DNA of 34,102 nt from contig CAZMSQ010000025.1 of the NCBI GenBank assembly GCA_964569025.1, positions 1 to 34,102 of the forward strand, in the 5' to 3' direction. Below are positions 1 through 8,305 of this stretch, piece after piece. Within the stretch, counting starts at the first letter, position 1. Each line of letters opens with the position of its first letter. Source of the DNA: CAZMSQ01 sp964569025. Its GTDB lineage: Bacteria > Bacteroidota > Bacteroidia > Chitinophagales > Saprospiraceae. The notes under the pieces are model-generated. The model did not search any database. It worked only from the letters and a program-made list of their open reading frames with translations, and was not told where the DNA came from. The position numbers and the translations under genes are program-made.

Positions 1-51
1 ACTATAGTGGTCGGACGACTATAGTGGTCGGACGACTATAGTGGTCCGACC
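1..51. repeat. 17-nt tandem palindromic repeat, locus 1
   Basis: The window opens with three 17-nt units starting at 1, 18 and 35. The first two are identical; the third changes its tail from TCGGACG to TCCGACC. The change makes positions 27-50 a nearly perfect 24-nt palindrome: GTCGGAC, a CTATAG core with flanking bases, then GTCCGAC. The same arrangement (two GTCGGAC...CTATAG units closed by GTCCGAC) recurs at 21419-21459. The array may continue upstream of the window. Confidence 0.85.
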
Positions 52-78
52 AGTTGGGGTAATTGAAGGGCGGGGTAG

Positions 79-102
79 TTGGTTGGAATCGGTGTATATT
101 TG
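79..102 (+). promoter_or_regulatory. Candidate Bacteroidota promoter of the nitroreductase gene
   Basis: TATATTTG at 95-102 matches the Bacteroidota -7 element TAnnTTTG. A TTG at 79-81 could be the -33 element, but the 13-nt gap is shorter than usual. The -7 box ends 28 nt before the chosen ATG at 131, which supports that start over the longer reading frame. Confidence 0.45.
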
Positions 103-130
103 TAAGGATGTGAAAAAAAAACTGACGATT

Positions 131-724
131 ATGGAAAAAGAGCATTCAATGGGAGCAGGGGATTTGCTGGATTTAATCAAGCGGAGGCGGTCGGTTTTTC
201 CGCCGGCGTATAATGGGAAGGAGATTGAACGGGAGGTGATTGAGGAGATTTTGGAGGCTGGGCAGTGGGCGCCGAATCACTATCGTACAGAGCCGTGGCG
301 CTTTCATGTGATTCAGGGGGAGGCCAAAAAGAGGTTGGGCGAGTTTATTGCCGAGTTTTACAAAGGACATGCGCTGAAAGCATTATTTTCTGAGGCAAGG
401 TATAACAAGAAGCTCAGGAACCCGCAGTTGTCGGCGGCGGTTATTGCGATTTGCATGAAGGCAAATGGACGGCTGAAACCCCCGTATTGGGAAGAGATTG
501 CAGCGGTTTCGTGTGCGGTCCAGAATATGTGGCTGATGTGCACTGCACGTGGGATTGGAGCTTATTGGGGGACACCCGGAGTTGAGAGGGATGCGGGTGA
601 GTTTTTGGATCTCCAGGAAGGTGAAGAGTGCCTTGGGTTTTTCTTTATGGGGTATACCGATGAGCCGTGGCCTGAGGGCAAGCGAGAAGGGCTTGAGGGG
701 AAGGTTGTATGGATGGATACTTGA
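131..724 (+). CDS. Nitroreductase family protein (FMN-dependent oxidoreductase)
   Basis: The 197-residue product resembles single-domain nitroreductases, which bind FMN and use NAD(P)H to reduce nitro compounds, quinones or similar acceptors in the cytoplasm. Family features include an N-terminal RRRS arginine cluster followed by VFPP, the segment EAGQWAPNHYRTEPWRF (typical of the FMN and dimer contact region), a central SCAVQNMWLMCTARGIGAYW helix and a C-terminal GFFFMGY strand. I chose ATG 131 because a -7 promoter element ends at 102. An in-frame ATG at 149 is an alternative, and the frame open from position 41 would begin inside the repeat. The physiological substrate cannot be read from the sequence. 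The gene stands alone, 67 nt before hppA. Confidence 0.85.
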   Translation: MEKEHSMGAGDLLDLIKRRRSVFPPAYNGKEIEREVIEEILEAGQWAPNHYRTEPWRFHVIQGEAKKRLGEFIAEFYKGHALKALFSEARYNKKLRNPQLSAAVIAICMKANGRLKPPYWEEIAAVSCAVQNMWLMCTARGIGAYWGTPGVERDAGEFLDLQEGEECLGFFFMGYTDEPWPEGKREGLEGKVVWMDT

Positions 725-735
725 GAAAATAATCA

Positions 736-743
736 TACCTTTG
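736..743 (+). promoter_or_regulatory. Candidate -7 promoter element of hppA
   Basis: TACCTTTG fits TAnnTTTG and ends 48 nt before the hppA ATG. I found no convincing -33 element at the expected spacing. Confidence 0.45.
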
Positions 744-791
744 CGTCGCAAAACGCAAACCAATCATTTTCCAACAGAAAATCTATACATT

Positions 792-2972
792 ATGGGTAAC
801 ACTCTGATCATGATCCTGCCCCTTTTGGGTGTTGTAGGACTGATTTATACCTTTTGGCGCTCTGCCTGGGTGAACAAGCAGGAGGTGGGGACAGAACGGA
901 TGGCGACCATCGCGAAAAATATTGCTGATGGTGCCATGGCCTTTCTCAAGGCAGAATATCGCGTGCTGGCTATTTTTGTAATTGCAGTGGCCATTTTGCT
1001 GGCTGTCAGCGGGAATACCGAAGGATCATCTCCGCTCGTGGCGCTTTCATTTATCATTGGTGCTATTTGTTCGGCTCTTGCTGGCTTCATCGGTATGCGT
1101 GTTGCTACCAAGGCCAATGTGCGCACGACCAATGCGGCACGGACTTCTTTGGGGAAGGCGCTTGAGGTAGCTTTTGCCGGGGGCTCTGTGATGGGTCTTG
1201 GTGTGGTCGGATTGGGTGTGCTTGGATTGGGGACCCTGTTATTGCTGTACAGCAATATGTTTGGAGTGGATACAGTCGAGAATGTGAATAGAGTCATCAC
1301 TGTCATTACCGGCTTCTCGTTTGGAGCGTCTTCTATTGCTCTGTTTGCGCGCGTGGGTGGAGGAATTTACACCAAGGCGGCAGATGTTGGTGCTGACCTT
1401 GTCGGCAAAGTCGAAGCTGGGATTCCTGAAGACCACCCGCTGAACCCTGCTACAATCGCTGACAACGTTGGCGATAATGTGGGTGATGTGGCTGGCATGG
1501 GTGCTGACCTCTTTGAATCATATGTCGGGTCAATCATCGGAACCATGGTCCTTGGTGCTGTTTTCATTGGCACCGGAGGATTCGAGACATCGAATGATTT
1601 CGGCGGACTGAACGCTGTGCTGCTGCCGCTTGTGCTTGCCGGTGTTGGAATTCTGACTTCAATCATCGGGACATTCTTTGTGCGTGTCAAAGAAGGTGGA
1701 AACCCTCAAAAAGCTTTGAATCGCGGAGAGTTTATCTCTTCTGCCATCATGCTGATTGCCACCATTGGCATTGTCAACTGGATGCTGCCGGCAGAGTGGA
1801 CATCCGGAGGAACTGAATATTCAGGGCTCGGCGTCATCCTCGCAGTGGTCTTTGGTCTGGTGGCCGGATTGCTGATAGGTTTGATTACAGAATATTATAC
1901 CGGAACGGGAACGAAGCCAGTTCAGGGCATTGTGAACCAGTCGGTGACGGGATCTGCGACGAATATCATCGCGGGTCTTGGTGTGGGAATGCAGTCAACT
2001 GCCATTCCGATTGTCATCCTTGCAGCAGCCATTATCGGGGCACACCACTTTGCAGGCCTCTATGGTATTGCCATCGCTGCAGTTGGTATGCTTTCAAATA
2101 CAGGGATCCAGTTGGCGGTTGATGCCTATGGTCCTGTTTCAGATAATGCCGGGGGTATCGCCGAAATGGCAGACCTGCCGAAGGAGGTGCGCGGACGGAC
2201 TGATAAGCTGGATGCAGTTGGAAACACGACTGCTGCAATCGGGAAAGGTTTTGCAATTGGCTCAGCTGCTCTGACAGCCCTGGCATTGTTCTCTGCATTC
2301 ATGACAACGGCTAAGATAAATACCATCGATATTGCCAATCCTGTCGTGATGGCAGGCTTATTCCTAGGAGGTATGCTTCCGTTCCTGTTCTCTTCACTCG
2401 CCATGGGTGCGGTTGGACGGGCTGCCATGGACATGATCCAGGAGGTACGCCGTCAGTTTCAGACCATTCCTGAGTTGACCGCTGCCCTTGATGCCATGCG
2501 TCGCAATGAAGGTACTGATGTCAAGGAATGGAGCGATGCTGATCAGAAGATTTTCCACGCCGCTGACGGAAAAGCCGAATACAGCAAATGTGTTGAAATC
2601 TCGACAAAAGCTTCCATTCGTGAGATGATTGTACCGGGTCTTGTCGCCGTAGTCTCACCTGTGGCAGTTGGATTCCTCGGTGGTGCCGAGATGCTGGGGG
2701 GCCTTCTGGCTGGAGTGACTGTCTCCGGAGTGCTGATGGCCATCTTCCAGTCGAATGCCGGTGGTGCCTGGGACAACGCCAAGAAAATGTTCGAAGAAGG
2801 GGTGGAAATTCAAGGAGAGAAATATTTCAAGGGCTCTGAACCCCACAAGGCAGCTGTTGTGGGTGACACGGTTGGTGATCCGTTTAAGGATACCTCCGGA
2901 CCATCACTCAATATCTTGCTGAAGCTGATGTCAGTCGTTGCATTGGTCATCGCGCCATTCCTCGTCGGATAA
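792..2972 (+). CDS. hppA: Membrane-bound ion-translocating pyrophosphatase, K+-dependent type
   Basis: This integral membrane enzyme couples hydrolysis of cytoplasmic pyrophosphate to pumping of H+ and/or Na+. The 726-residue product is full length and has many hydrophobic helices. The substrate-site motifs are intact: GGGIYTKAADVGADLVGKVE at about 189-208 and DNVGDNVGD at 224-232. GNTTAA at 477-482 has Ala where K+-independent enzymes have Lys, so K+ dependence is expected. Glu242 in ADLFESY sits where Na+-type pumps carry their gate Glu, but some Bacteroidota H+ pumps share this, so the ion is uncertain. ATG 792 gives the usual short N-terminus before the first helix; the longer open frame overlaps the nitroreductase gene. 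A stem-loop lies about 60 nt after the stop. Confidence 0.96.
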   Translation: MGNTLIMILPLLGVVGLIYTFWRSAWVNKQEVGTERMATIAKNIADGAMAFLKAEYRVLAIFVIAVAILLAVSGNTEGSSPLVALSFIIGAICSALAGFIGMRVATKANVRTTNAARTSLGKALEVAFAGGSVMGLGVVGLGVLGLGTLLLLYSNMFGVDTVENVNRVITVITGFSFGASSIALFARVGGGIYTKAADVGADLVGKVEAGIPEDHPLNPATIADNVGDNVGDVAGMGADLFESYVGSIIGTMVLGAVFIGTGGFETSNDFGGLNAVLLPLVLAGVGILTSIIGTFFVRVKEGGNPQKALNRGEFISSAIMLIATIGIVNWMLPAEWTSGGTEYSGLGVILAVVFGLVAGLLIGLITEYYTGTGTKPVQGIVNQSVTGSATNIIAGLGVGMQSTAIPIVILAAAIIGAHHFAGLYGIAIAAVGMLSNTGIQLAVDAYGPVSDNAGGIAEMADLPKEVRGRTDKLDAVGNTTAAIGKGFAIGSAALTALALFSAFMTTAKINTIDIANPVVMAGLFLGGMLPFLFSSLAMGAVGRAAMDMIQEVRRQFQTIPELTAALDAMRRNEGTDVKEWSDADQKIFHAADGKAEYSKCVEISTKASIREMIVPGLVAVVSPVAVGFLGGAEMLGGLLAGVTVSGVLMAIFQSNAGGAWDNAKKMFEEGVEIQGEKYFKGSEPHKAAVVGDTVGDPFKDTSGPSLNILLKLMSVVALVIAPFLVG

Positions 2973-3029
2973 AACCCACTCTGGCCTGAGGCACAGTTGT
3001 GTCTTCGGTGGACAGGTGATACATTTCAG

Positions 3030-3067
3030 ACAATCCCGCTGCGCACCTTGCTGCGCAGTGGGATTGT
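3030..3067 (+). terminator. Long stem-loop downstream of hppA
   Basis: A 16-bp stem (3030-3045 with 3052-3067, one G-U pair) encloses the loop CCTTGC. It lies 57 nt after the hppA stop and well before the purH promoter. It is probably a transcription terminator or 3'-end stabiliser, but no U-tract follows, so a classical intrinsic terminator is not certain. Confidence 0.5.
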
Positions 3068-3185
3068 TGCATATCTGGAATCCCCCTCTGCGTCTCGCAT
3101 TTTCTACTCCAACTCCTCATCTGGTTAGTCGCACAGGTGCATCCGGTCGCTTCTGCCCCCCTCTTATTTACAAGACACTCAGGAG

Positions 3186-3218
3186 TTGCGAAAAAACCGT
3201 TCATCTGTTGTACCTTTG
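3186..3218 (+). promoter_or_regulatory. Promoter of the purH operon
   Basis: TTG at 3186-3188 and TACCTTTG at 3211-3218 are 22 nt apart and match the Bacteroidota -33/-7 pattern. The -7 box ends 28 nt before the purH ATG. This probably drives purH, coaX and the downstream envelope genes. Confidence 0.65.
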
Positions 3219-3246
3219 CACTTTCTTAAGCAAATCTTACACCATT

Positions 3247-4776
3247 ATGTCTTTGCGCACCATACAGACGGCTCTGATCTCTGTGTATCACAAAGACGGG
3301 CTTGAACCTGTGTTGAAGGCCCTTGAGCGTCTCGGTGTGTCAATCTGGTCTACCGGAGGCACCCTTGATTATATCAAAGGCCATGGCATGGAGGCCAATT
3401 CAGTAGAGTCACTGACTTCCTACCCGTCTATTCTTGACGGGCGCGTCAAAACGCTCCACCCCATGGTGTTTGGTGGCATTCTTGCTCGGCGTGAGTCTGA
3501 AGACCACCTCAGTCAGTTGCAGCAGTACGGGATTCCGCCATTCGATTTGGTGATTGTCGATTTATATCCGTTCGAGCAAACGCTCGCATCTACTACCGAC
3601 GAGGCTGCCATCATCGAAAAAATCGACATTGGAGGTATCTCCCTCATTCGCGCAGCTGCCAAGAATTACCGCGATGTGGTGATTGTGGCATCAAGAGATA
3701 AATACAGTCATTTTCTGGAAATTTTGGATGGTGAGAATGGCAGTACCACACTTGCCCAGCGTCAGGAATTGGCAGCCCATGCTTTCGCCGTTTCTTCTCA
3801 ATATGACACTGCCATTTACGGATACTTCAGCAGAGATCAGGCGCTTCCCGAATTCAGGTATGCCGAAACATCCGGCCGGGAGTTGCGGTACGGCGAAAAC
3901 CCCCACCAGCGTGGTTGGTTTCATGGTCCGCTCGAGGAGCTCTTAGAGCCGATGCAGGGGAGGCCATTGTCCTACAACAACCTGATTGACATAGATGCCG
4001 CTGTGCAGCTGATGAGGGAGTTTCAGCACGGAGACCCCGCTTTTGCAGTGCTCAAACACACGAATCCCTGTGGACTGGCCCAGCGGCCCACCCTCGGAGA
4101 GGCCTGGGAGGCTGCCCTTGCCGGCGACCCCGTTTCAGCATTCGGGGGCATCCTGATTTGTAATCGTCCGCTGGATGCTGAGACTGCGCAGGCCATCAAT
4201 AAGCTGTTCTACGAGGTACTAATTGCACCGGCGTTTGAAGAAGGTGCGCTCGAAGTGTTGGGACGAAAGAAAAAGAGAATTGTCCTGCAAATCAAATCCT
4301 TCGATGTGCCCGGTCGGGTTTTTCGCAAGAATCTGAACGGGGTGATTGAGCAGGAAACAGACCTGCGGCAGGAGGGGGCAGCAGATTTGCAGACGGTGAC
4401 CTTGCAGGAACCAACGGTCAGAGAGCAAGAAGACTTGCTCTTTGCGATGATTGCAGCAAAGCACCTGAAATCCAACGCCATTGCATTGGTGAACGACCGG
4501 CAGCTGCTCGGTATCGGGTGCGGGCAAACCTCGCGGGTTGATGCGCTCCGTCAGGCCATCGCAAAAGCCACGCAATTCGGGTTTGACCTCACGGGAGCTG
4601 TCATGGCTTCCGACGCATTCTTCCCGTTTCCGGACTGTGTTGAAATAGCCGATAAAGCGGGAATAAAAGCCGTGATTCAGCCAGGAGGCTCAGTTAGGGA
4701 TCAGGAAAGCATTGACTATTGTGATGCCCACGGCATGCGAATGGTATTCACCGGGGCACGGCATTTTCGGCATTAG
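3247..4776 (+). CDS. purH: Bifunctional AICAR formyltransferase / IMP cyclohydrolase
   Basis: PurH catalyses the last two steps of de novo purine synthesis: formylation of AICAR with 10-formyl-THF, then cyclisation to IMP. The 509-residue product has the N-terminal cyclohydrolase (MGS-like) domain with STGGT, KTLHP (68-72), VDLYPF and IRAAAKN. It continues into the transformylase domain with LRYGENPHQ (213-221), the catalytic Lys-His pair in KHTNPCG (270-276) and a C-terminal QPGGSVRDQE segment. It is slightly shorter than the E. coli protein. ATG 3247 aligns with the family N-terminus and follows a good promoter. The longer open frame upstream runs back into hppA and is not plausible. coaX follows after 14 nt. 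Confidence 0.97.
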   Translation: MSLRTIQTALISVYHKDGLEPVLKALERLGVSIWSTGGTLDYIKGHGMEANSVESLTSYPSILDGRVKTLHPMVFGGILARRESEDHLSQLQQYGIPPFDLVIVDLYPFEQTLASTTDEAAIIEKIDIGGISLIRAAAKNYRDVVIVASRDKYSHFLEILDGENGSTTLAQRQELAAHAFAVSSQYDTAIYGYFSRDQALPEFRYAETSGRELRYGENPHQRGWFHGPLEELLEPMQGRPLSYNNLIDIDAAVQLMREFQHGDPAFAVLKHTNPCGLAQRPTLGEAWEAALAGDPVSAFGGILICNRPLDAETAQAINKLFYEVLIAPAFEEGALEVLGRKKKRIVLQIKSFDVPGRVFRKNLNGVIEQETDLRQEGAADLQTVTLQEPTVREQEDLLFAMIAAKHLKSNAIALVNDRQLLGIGCGQTSRVDALRQAIAKATQFGFDLTGAVMASDAFFPFPDCVEIADKAGIKAVIQPGGSVRDQESIDYCDAHGMRMVFTGARHFRH

Positions 4777-4790
4777 GTCATCCGCTGGAT

Positions 4791-5522
4791 ATGGACCTGA
4801 TTATCGACATAGGAAATACAAGAGCCAAAGCTGGCGTTTTTAGAGCAGGTAATTACATTGATGTTATCATTTTTGACCCTGATGATGGGCGGGCGCTGGC
4901 GGAAATGACCGGGCGCTGGAAGGTGCGGAGAATGGGGGTGAGTTGTGTTCGGGATGAAATCCCGGCTTGCGTGAGGGAATTGTTTGAGGAAATGGAGTAT
5001 GTATTATTGATTGACCGGCACACACCGGTGCCAATAGAGAATGCGTACACCACTCCTGAAACCCTGGGCTCTGACCGCCTCGCTGCTGTTGTGGGTGCAT
5101 GGGCTGAATTTGCGGAGAGACCCTGTTTGGTTATTGATGCAGGCACCTGCATCACAGCCGATCTCGTTGATGAGTGGGGGGTCTTTCGGGGAGGGAATAT
5201 CTCACCGGGCATCGATATGCGCCTGCGGGCGATGTTCGAGCTGACAGCCCGCCTGCCCCTGGTGGAAAAGTCACCGCCTGAATCAGTGCTCGGACAGAGT
5301 ACTGCCGAGGCCCTGAACAATGGTGCAAGTGGAGGGGCCGTCTTTGAAATGTCGGCCCTGTGCCGAAGCCTTCGGAAAACGTGGCCGGACCTGCAAGTCG
5401 TGGTGACCGGCGGCGATGCCGATTTTTTTGATAAACTGACCGACACAAGTGTGATACGACCACATTTGGTGCTGACCGGTCTGGAAAAAATAGTGTCCTA
5501 CAATGCGGAGCAGATCCATTAA
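4791..5522 (+). CDS. coaX: Type III pantothenate kinase
   Basis: CoaX phosphorylates pantothenate, the first committed step of CoA synthesis. Type III kinases need a monovalent cation and are insensitive to CoA feedback. The 243-residue product shows the ASKHA-fold signatures: IDIGNTRAK at the N-terminus (phosphate 1 motif with Asp6), GSDRLA at 93-98, DAGTCITAD at 116-124 with the catalytic-type Asp, GGNISPG at 134-140, and TGGDADFF near the C-terminus. The start lies 14 nt after purH and the last 20 nt overlap the next gene, so the three are almost certainly co-transcribed, with possible translational coupling to the outer membrane protein. Confidence 0.95.
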   Translation: MDLIIDIGNTRAKAGVFRAGNYIDVIIFDPDDGRALAEMTGRWKVRRMGVSCVRDEIPACVRELFEEMEYVLLIDRHTPVPIENAYTTPETLGSDRLAAVVGAWAEFAERPCLVIDAGTCITADLVDEWGVFRGGNISPGIDMRLRAMFELTARLPLVEKSPPESVLGQSTAEALNNGASGGAVFEMSALCRSLRKTWPDLQVVVTGGDADFFDKLTDTSVIRPHLVLTGLEKIVSYNAEQIH

Positions 5523-6846
5523 ATTGTTGATTCTCGTGGCCAGCACTTGTGCGAGCGCGCTTGCACTGGCTCAGCCACAGACCAACTCCCCATACTCCCG
5601 CCTCGGGCTCGGAGATATCAACAGCCCCTACTTTACGGCGATCGAGCAGATGGGTGGACTCGGAGCTGCCTACCACGATTATTACCAGACCAATCTTGTG
5701 AATCCCGCCTCACTTGGCTTTCTGCGGGCTACTTCGTTCGAAGTTGGCATTGCCGCCGAGCAGATCGGGTGGAATGACAAGGGTCTTGATCAGGTTAATA
5801 CTGTCCGACAAGGGAACCTCCAGTACCTGTCACTTGCTTTCCCAATGCGCAGTCCTCTGGAAGAGGTGCTGGAGCGCAAGACCCCCACGTCCTTCTGGAC
5901 CATGGGTATCGCTCTGGTGCCTTACTCGACTGTTGGATACGAAATTGAGGCCACTTCGGAAGAGCCCGAAATTGGAGAGGTCAGCTATCTGTTCCGGGGA
6001 GAGGGTGGAAACTATCGCGTGTGGTGGAATAATGCGTGGCGCTACAAGAGCTTTTCAGTGGGGCTGGGATTGGGCTACCAATTCGGGAAAATTGAACGCC
6101 GACAGGAAATCGTTCCGGCAGATGTGCCATTCTCCTACCAAAACTCTATTGAAAACGATTTCAACATCAATGCGTTTCTATGGAACCTTGGCGTGCAATA
6201 CGAGCATTTTCTGGATGCAAGTGCGGAGACCGATCTTTCGGCCCTCAAAAAGAGTCCGAGTCTGACTATCGGGGCCTACGGTCATTCAGCGACTTCGTTC
6301 AATACGCGAACTGACGATTTATGGCTCAAAGTAAATCTGTCCACCCAGCGAATTGATACTGTCTCGGTGCTCAATGCAGCAAGAGGAGAGGGCCGGTTGC
6401 CGGCAGAATTTGGGTTTGGAGTGATGTTTAGAAACAGGGACATCCTCAAGATTGGAGCCGATTTTGCCATGGCAACATGGAGTCAATACCGGAATGACGC
6501 CCGTCCCGGGGAGCAGCTCAGAGACACTTGGCGGCTGGGGGCGGGGGCTGAATGGAGTCCTGATCCAACGTCATACAATAATTTTGCAAAGCGACTGCGT
6601 TATCGCCTTGGCGCCCATGTCGGGACAGACCCTCGTTCTATCGGTGGCTCCCAGCTCACCATGGCCGGAGTCTCAATCGGGGTGGGTTTGCCGGTGGTGA
6701 TGCGTCAGGATGTGTCATTCGTCAACGTCGGCTTTGAAATTGGCCGGCGAGGCAGCGCAGACGTGCTGCAGGGTACCTATGGGCGGGTGACACTCGGTTT
6801 TACCATGAATGATAATACCTGGTTTTACAAACGAAAATTTAATTAA
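5503..6846 (+). CDS. Outer membrane beta-barrel protein downstream of coaX
   Basis: The 447-residue product begins with a Sec signal peptide (about residues 1-23, cleavage likely after ALA, before Gln24). The mature N-terminus reads NSPYSRLGLGDI, a motif seen at the start of a family of Bacteroidota outer membrane proteins often encoded next to coaX. The remainder alternates short polar turns with amphipathic strands (for example SFSVGLGLGYQFGK and GRVTLGFTMN) and ends in an aromatic strand, as expected for a barrel. Its molecular role is unknown; a FadL/PorV-like fold is possible but unproven. It overlaps coaX by 20 nt, and the next gene begins 1 nt after its stop, so it belongs to the same transcript. 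Confidence 0.8.
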   Translation: MRSRSIKLLILVASTCASALALAQPQTNSPYSRLGLGDINSPYFTAIEQMGGLGAAYHDYYQTNLVNPASLGFLRATSFEVGIAAEQIGWNDKGLDQVNTVRQGNLQYLSLAFPMRSPLEEVLERKTPTSFWTMGIALVPYSTVGYEIEATSEEPEIGEVSYLFRGEGGNYRVWWNNAWRYKSFSVGLGLGYQFGKIERRQEIVPADVPFSYQNSIENDFNINAFLWNLGVQYEHFLDASAETDLSALKKSPSLTIGAYGHSATSFNTRTDDLWLKVNLSTQRIDTVSVLNAARGEGRLPAEFGFGVMFRNRDILKIGADFAMATWSQYRNDARPGEQLRDTWRLGAGAEWSPDPTSYNNFAKRLRYRLGAHVGTDPRSIGGSQLTMAGVSIGVGLPVVMRQDVSFVNVGFEIGRRGSADVLQGTYGRVTLGFTMNDNTWFYKRKFN

Positions 6847-6847
6847 A

Positions 6848-8260
6848 ATGCAAAACCTGCTTTCCCTTTTGGCCGTTTCAGCCTGCCTGCTCAGCGCCAC
6901 GCTGGCATCAGGACAATGTGACACCTGGGTAAATTCTCCCAATCAGGATGATGCGACTGATGCACATGTGCTATATGTGGCAGAGATGCAGAACCAGAAT
7001 TATGATGCAGCCTATCCGCTTTGGAAAAGGGTCTTTGAATTGGCGCCCGCTGCCGATGGGCAGATGGACGTGCATTTTACGGATGGCGCGACCATTCTCA
7101 AATCTTTCTTTGAAAAGGAGACTGATGCTGCAAAGAAAAAAGAATATGCAGATCAGGCAATGGGGCTGTTTGACCAAGCCGTGCAATGCCTCGAGAGCGG
7201 AGCCATCAGGGTGCCGAATATGACTGCTGAAAAACGCACCGGATTTATCAGGGGGCGTCAAGCTTTCGACATGTTCTACACCTACCGCACGCCTTATGTG
7301 GAGGTAGAGAAGGTGCTCTATGAGGCCCTTCAAAAAAGTGGCATGGATGCCGAATATATCATCTTTTCTCCCTATGCTTATGTGATGGTGAATCTGTTTA
7401 GCGAGAAAGCCTTGCCGGCAGAGCGCATTCGGGAGGTACACGCCCGCCTCAATGAGATAGGGGAATATCAGGTGGCCAAAAACGGGCCTTACAGAGATTA
7501 CTACCAGCAGGCCATAGATGCTATGAATGCCACGATTGAACCAATTGAGCTCTACATTTACGACTGTGCGTACTTCAAGGAAAAATTCAAGCCTGAATTT
7601 GAGTCCAATCCGGAAGACTTCGAGCGCATGAAAATTATGATTGCGACGCTCAAGAAGCAGGGATGTCCGGAAGACGATGCTTTTCTTGCAGATCTGGAGG
7701 GTCGGTACAAGGGGTATGCTGACAGTGTGAATGCGGCACGGCAGGCAGAGTTTGAGGCTAATAACCCAGGGTATGTGGCGAGGAAGTTGTACGAGGAGGG
7801 GAAATATCGGGAAGCCATTGGAAAATATGAAGAGGCGTTGGAGAAGGAGGAAGATCAAGAGAAAAAGGCTGAGTATCTGCTTGGCATTGCCTCTATCCAA
7901 TACCGCAAGCTCAACGAATATGGCAAGGCCCGGACGAATGCCCGCGAGGCGGCGCAGCTTAAGGGTAACTGGGGTGCCCCCTACATGCTGATTGGAGACA
8001 TGTATGCCAACAGCTCGCGTTCCTGTGGCTCAGACAAAGACGGCTGGGGCCAGTCGCTCGCCGTGCTTGCTGCCATCGAAAAGTACCGCTATGCCCGTGC
8101 CATTGACTCAGAAGTGGCTGCGGATGCCAACAAGAAGATCAGCTTGTACAACGACTCAAAGCCTTCCAGCGAAAACGGATTTCTGAGAAGTCTCAGCGAA
8201 GGGCAGAAGGTCAAGGTTGGGTGCTGGATCGGGGAGACGGTCACGCTGGAATATCGCTAA
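6848..8260 (+). CDS. Periplasmic TPR-like repeat protein, paralogue A
   Basis: The 470-residue product has an N-terminal signal sequence with predicted cleavage near ASG|Q. The body is helical, with tetratricopeptide-like segments such as KLYEEGKYREAIGKYEEALE (about 310-330) and a following stretch with the YLLGIASIQYRKLNEYGKAR pattern. It ends in a conserved block containing LRSLSEGQKVKVGCWIGET. The next gene encodes a clear paralogue with the same layout. ATG 6848 lies 1 nt after the previous stop. An in-frame ATG at 6809 would overlap that gene by 38 nt but would give the signal peptide a basic residue, so it cannot be excluded. No specific function is recognised; cell-envelope scaffolding is an inference from repeats and location. 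Confidence 0.8.
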   Translation: MQNLLSLLAVSACLLSATLASGQCDTWVNSPNQDDATDAHVLYVAEMQNQNYDAAYPLWKRVFELAPAADGQMDVHFTDGATILKSFFEKETDAAKKKEYADQAMGLFDQAVQCLESGAIRVPNMTAEKRTGFIRGRQAFDMFYTYRTPYVEVEKVLYEALQKSGMDAEYIIFSPYAYVMVNLFSEKALPAERIREVHARLNEIGEYQVAKNGPYRDYYQQAIDAMNATIEPIELYIYDCAYFKEKFKPEFESNPEDFERMKIMIATLKKQGCPEDDAFLADLEGRYKGYADSVNAARQAEFEANNPGYVARKLYEEGKYREAIGKYEEALEKEEDQEKKAEYLLGIASIQYRKLNEYGKARTNAREAAQLKGNWGAPYMLIGDMYANSSRSCGSDKDGWGQSLAVLAAIEKYRYARAIDSEVAADANKKISLYNDSKPSSENGFLRSLSEGQKVKVGCWIGETVTLEYR

Positions 8261-8269
8261 CCGAGGCTG

Positions 8270-8284
8270 GCCCGGATCCCGGGC
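8270..8284. repeat. Mini-hairpin with ATC loop (GCCCGG/CCGGGC)
   Basis: A 6-bp GC stem (8270-8275 with 8279-8284) closes a three-base ATC loop in the 45-nt space between the two paralogous repeat-protein genes. The design matches the ATC-loop hairpins near the two assembly gaps. Confidence 0.6.
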
Positions 8285-8305
8285 TGCGCCCTGAATCATC
8301 CGAAT

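Noticed and set aside
1..51. CRISPR array at the window start
   Set aside because: The 17-nt units are directly abutting with no spacers, and the element is palindromic throughout; no cas genes are present.
549..791. N-terminal extension of the pyrophosphatase back to 549
   Set aside because: It overlaps the nitroreductase gene, spans the -7 promoter box, and the family N-terminus fits ATG 792.
2938..3246. N-terminal extension of PurH
   Set aside because: The extension covers the end of hppA, the stem-loop and the purH promoter; the conserved protein begins at 3247.
4853..5676. Long minus-strand frames opposite coaX and the barrel gene
   Set aside because: They are antisense to well-supported genes and rich in Ser/Pro/Arg as expected for shadow frames.
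6971..7900. A 309-residue minus-strand reading frame
   Set aside because: It is an antisense shadow of the repeat-protein gene, lacks recognisable motifs and a promoter, and its composition is typical of reverse-complement translation.
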